DNA from: Holdemania massiliensis
Lineage (GTDB): Bacteria > Bacillota_I > Bacilli_A > Erysipelotrichales > Erysipelotrichaceae
Length of the DNA stretch: 64,000 nt
Assembly (NCBI RefSeq): GCF_022440805.1
Contig: NZ_JAKNTK010000001.1
Span: 2,418,001-2,482,000, forward strand
Direction: 5' to 3'
Below are positions 59,465 through 64,000 of this stretch, one piece after another (positions within the stretch are counted from its first letter, which is position 1; every line of letters begins with the position of its first letter). Below the pieces are notes generated by a model that saw only the letters and a list, made by a program, of their open reading frames with translations, searched no databases and was not told the origin of the DNA. A program made the translations under genes and the position numbers.

Positions 59465-60132
59465 TGAAGCACCGCCTTATACCCTAAGCCCCGGACGGTG
59501 ACCAGTTCAAAATCAGAATTTCCGCGGAACCGCTCGCGCAGCCGGCCGATATGAACTTCAAGGGTATGCGCATCCACTTCCGTATCCACGCCCCAGATTT
59601 CATCAAGCAGCTGAATGCGGGTAAAGGTGCGTCCCGGCGTACTCAGCAGCTTAAATAATAAAGAGAACTCCTTCGGCGGCAGAATTTCTTCTCGACCGTT
59701 TACGGTCACGCTGTAGCTGTCAAACTTTAAAACGGTTGTCCCGACGGTCAAGATCCGCTCATGGGTCACCTGACTGCGCCGCAGCAAAGCCCGGACACGC
59801 CAGATCATCTCATTGACGTCTACTGGTTTTACCATATAATCATCGATTCCAGCCTGAAAACCTTCACGCTTGTAAAACGCGCCGTCTTTGGCCGTGATCA
59901 TCAAGACCGGAAGCAGCGGATTGATCTGTCGGATCGCTTTGGTCAATTCATAGCCATCCATTCGCGGCATCATAATATCCGAAATCACCAAATCGATGTA
60001 TTCCCGATCCATCAGTTCCAAGGCCTGTTCGCCATCCGCCGCGGAAAAGGATTGAAATCCATTCTCCTCAAGCACCGTGCAGAACAGCTCATTTAAATCC
60101 GGATCATCTTCCGCAACCAGAATATGAAACAT
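59461..60132 (-). CDS. OmpR-family response regulator
   Basis: 223 aa from ATG 60132 (AAGGTG upstream). Receiver domain MFHILVAEDDPDLNELFCTV with phospho-Asp in LVISDIMMPRMDGYELTKAI and ITAKD (Thr/Lys). C-terminal winged helix has LPPKEFSLLFKLLSTPGRTF and DAHTLEVHIGRLRERF. Probably controls itself and the divergent efflux operon through the repeats between them. Confidence 0.94.
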   Translation of the reverse strand: MFHILVAEDDPDLNELFCTVLEENGFQSFSAADGEQALELMDREYIDLVISDIMMPRMDGYELTKAIRQINPLLPVLMITAKDGAFYKREGFQAGIDDYMVKPVDVNEMIWRVRALLRRSQVTHERILTVGTTVLKFDSYSVTVNGREEILPPKEFSLLFKLLSTPGRTFTRIQLLDEIWGVDTEVDAHTLEVHIGRLRERFRGNSDFELVTVRGLGYKAVLQ

Positions 60133-60175
60133 CGGCCATTCACCTTCTTTTCCCAACGTTTTCGTCGTTTTTTAT

Positions 60176-60264
60176 ATTATACTGTGAAGCTCAACAAAAC
60201 CTCAACAAATTTAAAGTTGGCGATGAGATTGGATGAGCTTTTATTGAGCTTCTTCCTCTATAAT
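60176..60264. promoter_or_regulatory. Divergent control region of the two-component and efflux operons
   Basis: Leftward -10 TATAAT at 60181-60176 with a TTGAGG -35; rightward TATAAT at 60259-60264. Direct repeats CTCAACAAA at 60190 and 60201 (11-bp period) overlap the leftward -35. GAAGCTCAA (60186-60194) is repeated inverted as TTGAGCTTC (60244-60252). Direct repeats about 11 bp apart are the usual site for OmpR-type regulators. Confidence 0.6.
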
Positions 60265-60314
60265 GACCTGCGTACCTGAAATTTTGGTTTCAGAAGAATC
60301 GGGAGGCAAGAAAA

Positions 60315-61981
60315 TTGAAAACAATGAAACGATTATGGAAAAAGCATAAGCTGATGATGCTGGCCGGCGTCCTTATAGCAGCAGGTCTGGCCTGGATGCT
60401 GCTGCGGCCGGCGGATGCTGCGGCTGGCTATACCAAGGAAACTGTCAGCCGGCGGGATATCACCACCTACAACAGTTTTGTCGGCAATGTTCAGGCAGCG
60501 GATGAGGTGCAGGTCATCTCCAAGGTTTCCGCTCAGATCACCTCGCTCAGCACAGAGAAAGGCGCTGTTGTCAGAAAAGGCGATGTTCTGGTTCAGCTGG
60601 ATGCTTCTGCCGTTCTGAACAACATCGCACTGAAGGAAGCTGCCCTGGGCAATTCACAGACGTCAAATACGTTCAGCATCAGCGATGCTCAACGCAATTA
60701 TGATAATTATAAGCAAGCCCTGGACCGCGGTCTCAACAGCACGCTCAACAGTGCCGCAGCTCAAAAAGATACCGCTTACAATGCCCTGGAAAGTGCCAAA
60801 ACTGCTTACGATACCGCCAAGGCTAACTTTGATCAGGGACTGGATTCCACGGCTTCCGCTTTGTACATTGCCCGTGATATCGCTCTAGCTGAGCGTGACA
60901 GTGCACAACAAGGTCTCAATGCAGCGGCGGAAAATACCGCCAGTGCGCAAGCTGCGCTCAATACAGCAACGGATCAGGTGCAGGCAATCCAAACGCAGAT
61001 TGATGCGGCAAAGGCAGAGGATCCTATCGTCGATGTCACGACATTAGAAGGACAATTGAGCGCGGCTACCCAAGCCCAAACACAGGCTCAGTCAACCCTT
61101 GATGCGGCACAGGCGGCTCAAAATGAAGCCCAAACCGCTTTAACTCAGGCTCAAAACAATCTTGACCTCGCTCAGGCTCAGCTGGATCAGGCGCGCAGCG
61201 CCGTGCTGCAGCCGCTGCAGAAACAGATCGACAGTGCGCAGTCTGCTTATGATACAGCCTGCACCAGCTACGATACTGCCGATCTGCAGGTTCATCAGCA
61301 GCTGGACACCTACGCAGCCAATCTGGAAAAGGCCAAGGCCACAGCCAATACCAAAACCAGTCAGCTGGAGCTGCAGAATCTGCGTGATTCCCTGAGCGAT
61401 TATACAATTGTTGCCCCTTGTGACGGCACCGTCACTGCCCTGAATGCCGCCGAGGGAGAAATGGCCGCCAGCGGCAAGGCAATGGCAACGCTGTCCAACC
61501 TGAACGCCATGGAGATCTCGATTAAAGTCGATGAATATTCCGTCATGAATACTGGAATCGGCAGCTCGGTGACCGTCTACGTCGATTCCATCGATCAAAC
61601 GTATGAAGGAACGCTGTCTTGGGTTGCGGAGTCCGCGACGATAACCAACGGCGTGTCCTATTATGAAGCGACCGTCAGCTTTACTGCGGATGAACAGGTT
61701 AAAAGCGGCATGAGCGTGGAGGTTCGGCTGACTAATGTTGACCAGAAAAATGTTATCGCAGTTCCGGTAGAAGCTCTGAATTACCATGAGGACAACACGG
61801 CCTATGTTCTGATCGCCAACGGCCGCAAAGCTCCGCTTCAAAAAGAGGTTCAGGTTGGAGCCGCCGACGGCAGCTATGTCGAAATTCTTGAAGGTTTATC
61901 CGAAGGCGATCTTATTGTGTATTCTGCCGCCAGAGGTGAACTGATGATCGGGCCAGGCATGATCGGAGGCATTCGAGGTCA

Positions 61982-61985
<4 letters not shown>
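60315..61985 (+). CDS. HlyD/MacA-type efflux adaptor (membrane fusion protein)
   Basis: 556 aa, TTG start with GGGAGG 8 nt upstream. Basic N-terminus then one membrane anchor (LMMLAGVLIAAGLAWMLL), a lipoyl-like half-motif (VVRKGDVLVQLDASAV), and a very long alpha-helical hairpin rich in Ala/Gln/Asn (residues about 120-360, e.g. ALTQAQNNLDLAQAQLDQAR). The second lipoyl half (APCDGTVTALNAAEGEM) and beta-barrel with VPVEALNYHED follow. The helical hairpin is longer than in Bacillus YknX. Works with the two ABC genes downstream. Confidence 0.9.
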
Positions 61986-62747
<762 letters not shown>

Positions 62748-62755
<8 letters not shown>

Positions 62756-63944
62756 GCTTTCAACCTTAAAACAAAGCATGAAAATGTCATTTCAAAATAT
62801 TCTGGGCAATAAAATGCGCTCTTTTCTGACCATGTTAGGAATTATCATCGGCGTCACCGCCGTCATCTCGCTGATCACCATTGTTTCCAGCGTTACCGGC
62901 TATATGATGGATTCCTTTTCGAGTATGGGTGCAGGCTCGCTCACAGTCAGCGCCAACGGCACCGCCCTCAAGCAGGGGCTGTCAGAAAATGATCTCGCTG
63001 AAATTCAGGCTTTGAATAATGTTGCCGGCATTTCCCCGACCGTCAGTGTATCGACCCAGGTTGTTCAGGGTACAACGGTCAGCGATGAAGTGACAGTTTC
63101 CGGCAAAAATGAAAAGTATTTCATTCGTAACGATATCGTTACCCTCGGCCGGCCGCTGACAGCGGTGGATATGGAAAACAACATCACTGTGTGTCTGATT
63201 GATCAGGATTGTGCCGAAACCTTCTTTCTTGGCGAAAACCCGATTGGCCAGACACTGAAAATTGGCGGTGTCCAATATCAGGTCATTGGTTTATGTTCTA
63301 AAGATGACAGTTTAATGAGCAGTCTGGGCGGCAGCGGCGGCGATGGAACGATCTATATTCCATATAAAAATGCCCTGGCTTTAAATGGACGCAACAGCGT
63401 CACCAGTCTGGAAGTCTATGTCAGCGATACCACTCGCACCGACGCCTTAGTCAACGATTTGGAAACGCTGCTGGACAACACCTTCAACCATGCCGACAAT
63501 GCCTATTCCGTTATGAATATGGACAGTCTGCTCGACATGATGAATACAATGCAGACGATGATGACCAGCCTGCTTGCCGGCATTGCTTCGATTGCTTTGC
63601 TGGTCGGCGGAATCGGAATTATGAATATGATGCTGGTCAGCGTGACAGAGCGAACGAAAGAAATCGGACTGCGCAAAGCGTTAGGTGCAGAACCGGGCAT
63701 CATCCAGCTTCAGTTTCTGATGGAATCGATTATTCTTTCCGTGATGGGCGGTCTGATCGGCATTGTCTTGGGGGAAGCCATCTCTTACGGCGCAGCTGTC
63801 CTGCTTGGAACCGTCTTTGCGATTAATCTTTCTGCGATCGGCCTGGGTTTCGGCTTCTCTTTAGCTGTCGGTGTGATCTTCGGCTGGGCTCCTGCCCGCA
63901 ACGCCAGTCGGCTGAACCCGATTGATGCCCTCCGCAGTGAATAA
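62748..63944 (+). CDS. MacB/FtsX-type ABC permease
   Basis: 398 aa from ATG 62748, overlapping the ATPase gene by 8 nt; the in-frame open region further upstream is inside it. Helix 1 (MRSFLTMLGIIIGVTAVISL), a large extracytoplasmic domain (about 220 aa with ENPIGQTLKIGGVQYQVIG), then the FtsX domain with three helices including ALLVGGIGIMNMMLVSVTER and TKEIGLRKALGAEPGII (conserved coupling loop). MacB topology: four helices. Confidence 0.93.
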
Positions 63945-63962
63945 ATTCTGTTGGCTCCACTA

Positions 63963-63988
63963 CAAAAGTCCGATTCGGACTTTTTTCT
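63963..63988 (+). terminator. Terminator of the efflux operon
   Basis: AAAGTCCGA-TTCGGACTT perfect stem with minimal loop followed by TTTTTT. Confidence 0.8.
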
Positions 63989-64000
63989 TTTCTTCATAAA

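Overview
The window looks like a chromosomal segment of an anaerobic, low-to-moderate GC Bacillota. Evidence includes Gram-positive style promoters and ribosome binding sites, a BY-kinase capsule operon, a pyruvate:ferredoxin oxidoreductase, tagD, a BlaI-type repressor and a Spo0A-type DNA-binding domain. Gene content and order fit class Erysipelotrichia (a Holdemania-like organism). That placement is inference; no 16S rRNA or tRNA gene was seen. Most genes lie on the minus strand.

Layout. (1) 1-6.4 kb: proximal part of an AT-rich capsule/exopolysaccharide operon read leftward from a consensus sigma-A promoter at about 6.4 kb. Its 300-nt leader contains an intrinsic terminator. Genes: LCP ligase, Wzz/CapA-like protein, BY-kinase, PHP phosphatase, CapD-like dehydratase, partial HpcH/HpaI aldolase. 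(2) 6.6-11.3 kb: a MATE exporter, a dicarboxylate/amino-acid symporter behind a PyrR-type attenuator, and a MACPF (perforin-like) protein. (3) 11.3-16.6 kb: an AT-rich island with a TOTE-type primase-helicase-PLD protein (probably N-terminally split) and a HipA-like kinase. It is flanked by about 200-bp imperfect direct repeats, one carrying a decayed 3' end of a PHP phosphatase gene. (4) 16.5-25 kb: a second PHP phosphatase, YhaM, a glycosyltransferase-RecX fusion, a flippase-like membrane protein, a second glycosyltransferase, and a TetR/hydrolase/hydrolase operon. (5) 25-34 kb: nifJ, a second MATE exporter, an M42 peptidase-pyrR-RlmI-like operon and a stand-alone Spo0A C-terminal domain. 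(6) 34-46 kb: the dcw cluster (mraZ-rsmH-ftsL-pbp ... pbp-murE-mraY-murD), interrupted by two tandem predicted type I toxin-antitoxin modules, followed by rpmF and a YceD gene. (7) 46.5-53 kb: housekeeping genes (hydrolase, tmcAL, an Rpn-type nuclease, tagD, an SDR, yebC, a PHP phosphoesterase). (8) 53-57 kb: a BlaI repressor with two membrane proteins in which an M56 (BlaR1-like) sensor is fused to an M23 endopeptidase domain. (9) 57-64 kb: an epimerase, a two-component system, and a divergent HlyD/ABC (MacB-like) efflux operon.

Best candidates for new biology: the paired type I toxin-antitoxin loci inside the dcw cluster and a 30-bp motif they share with the Rpn gene; the BlaI/M56-M23 cell-wall sensing pair, in which one M23 domain keeps its metal ligands but has lost the catalytic His; the PyrR-regulated transporter; the capsule-operon attenuator; the GT-RecX fusion; and the TOTE island. 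Functions are inferred from sequence motifs alone; no database search was run.
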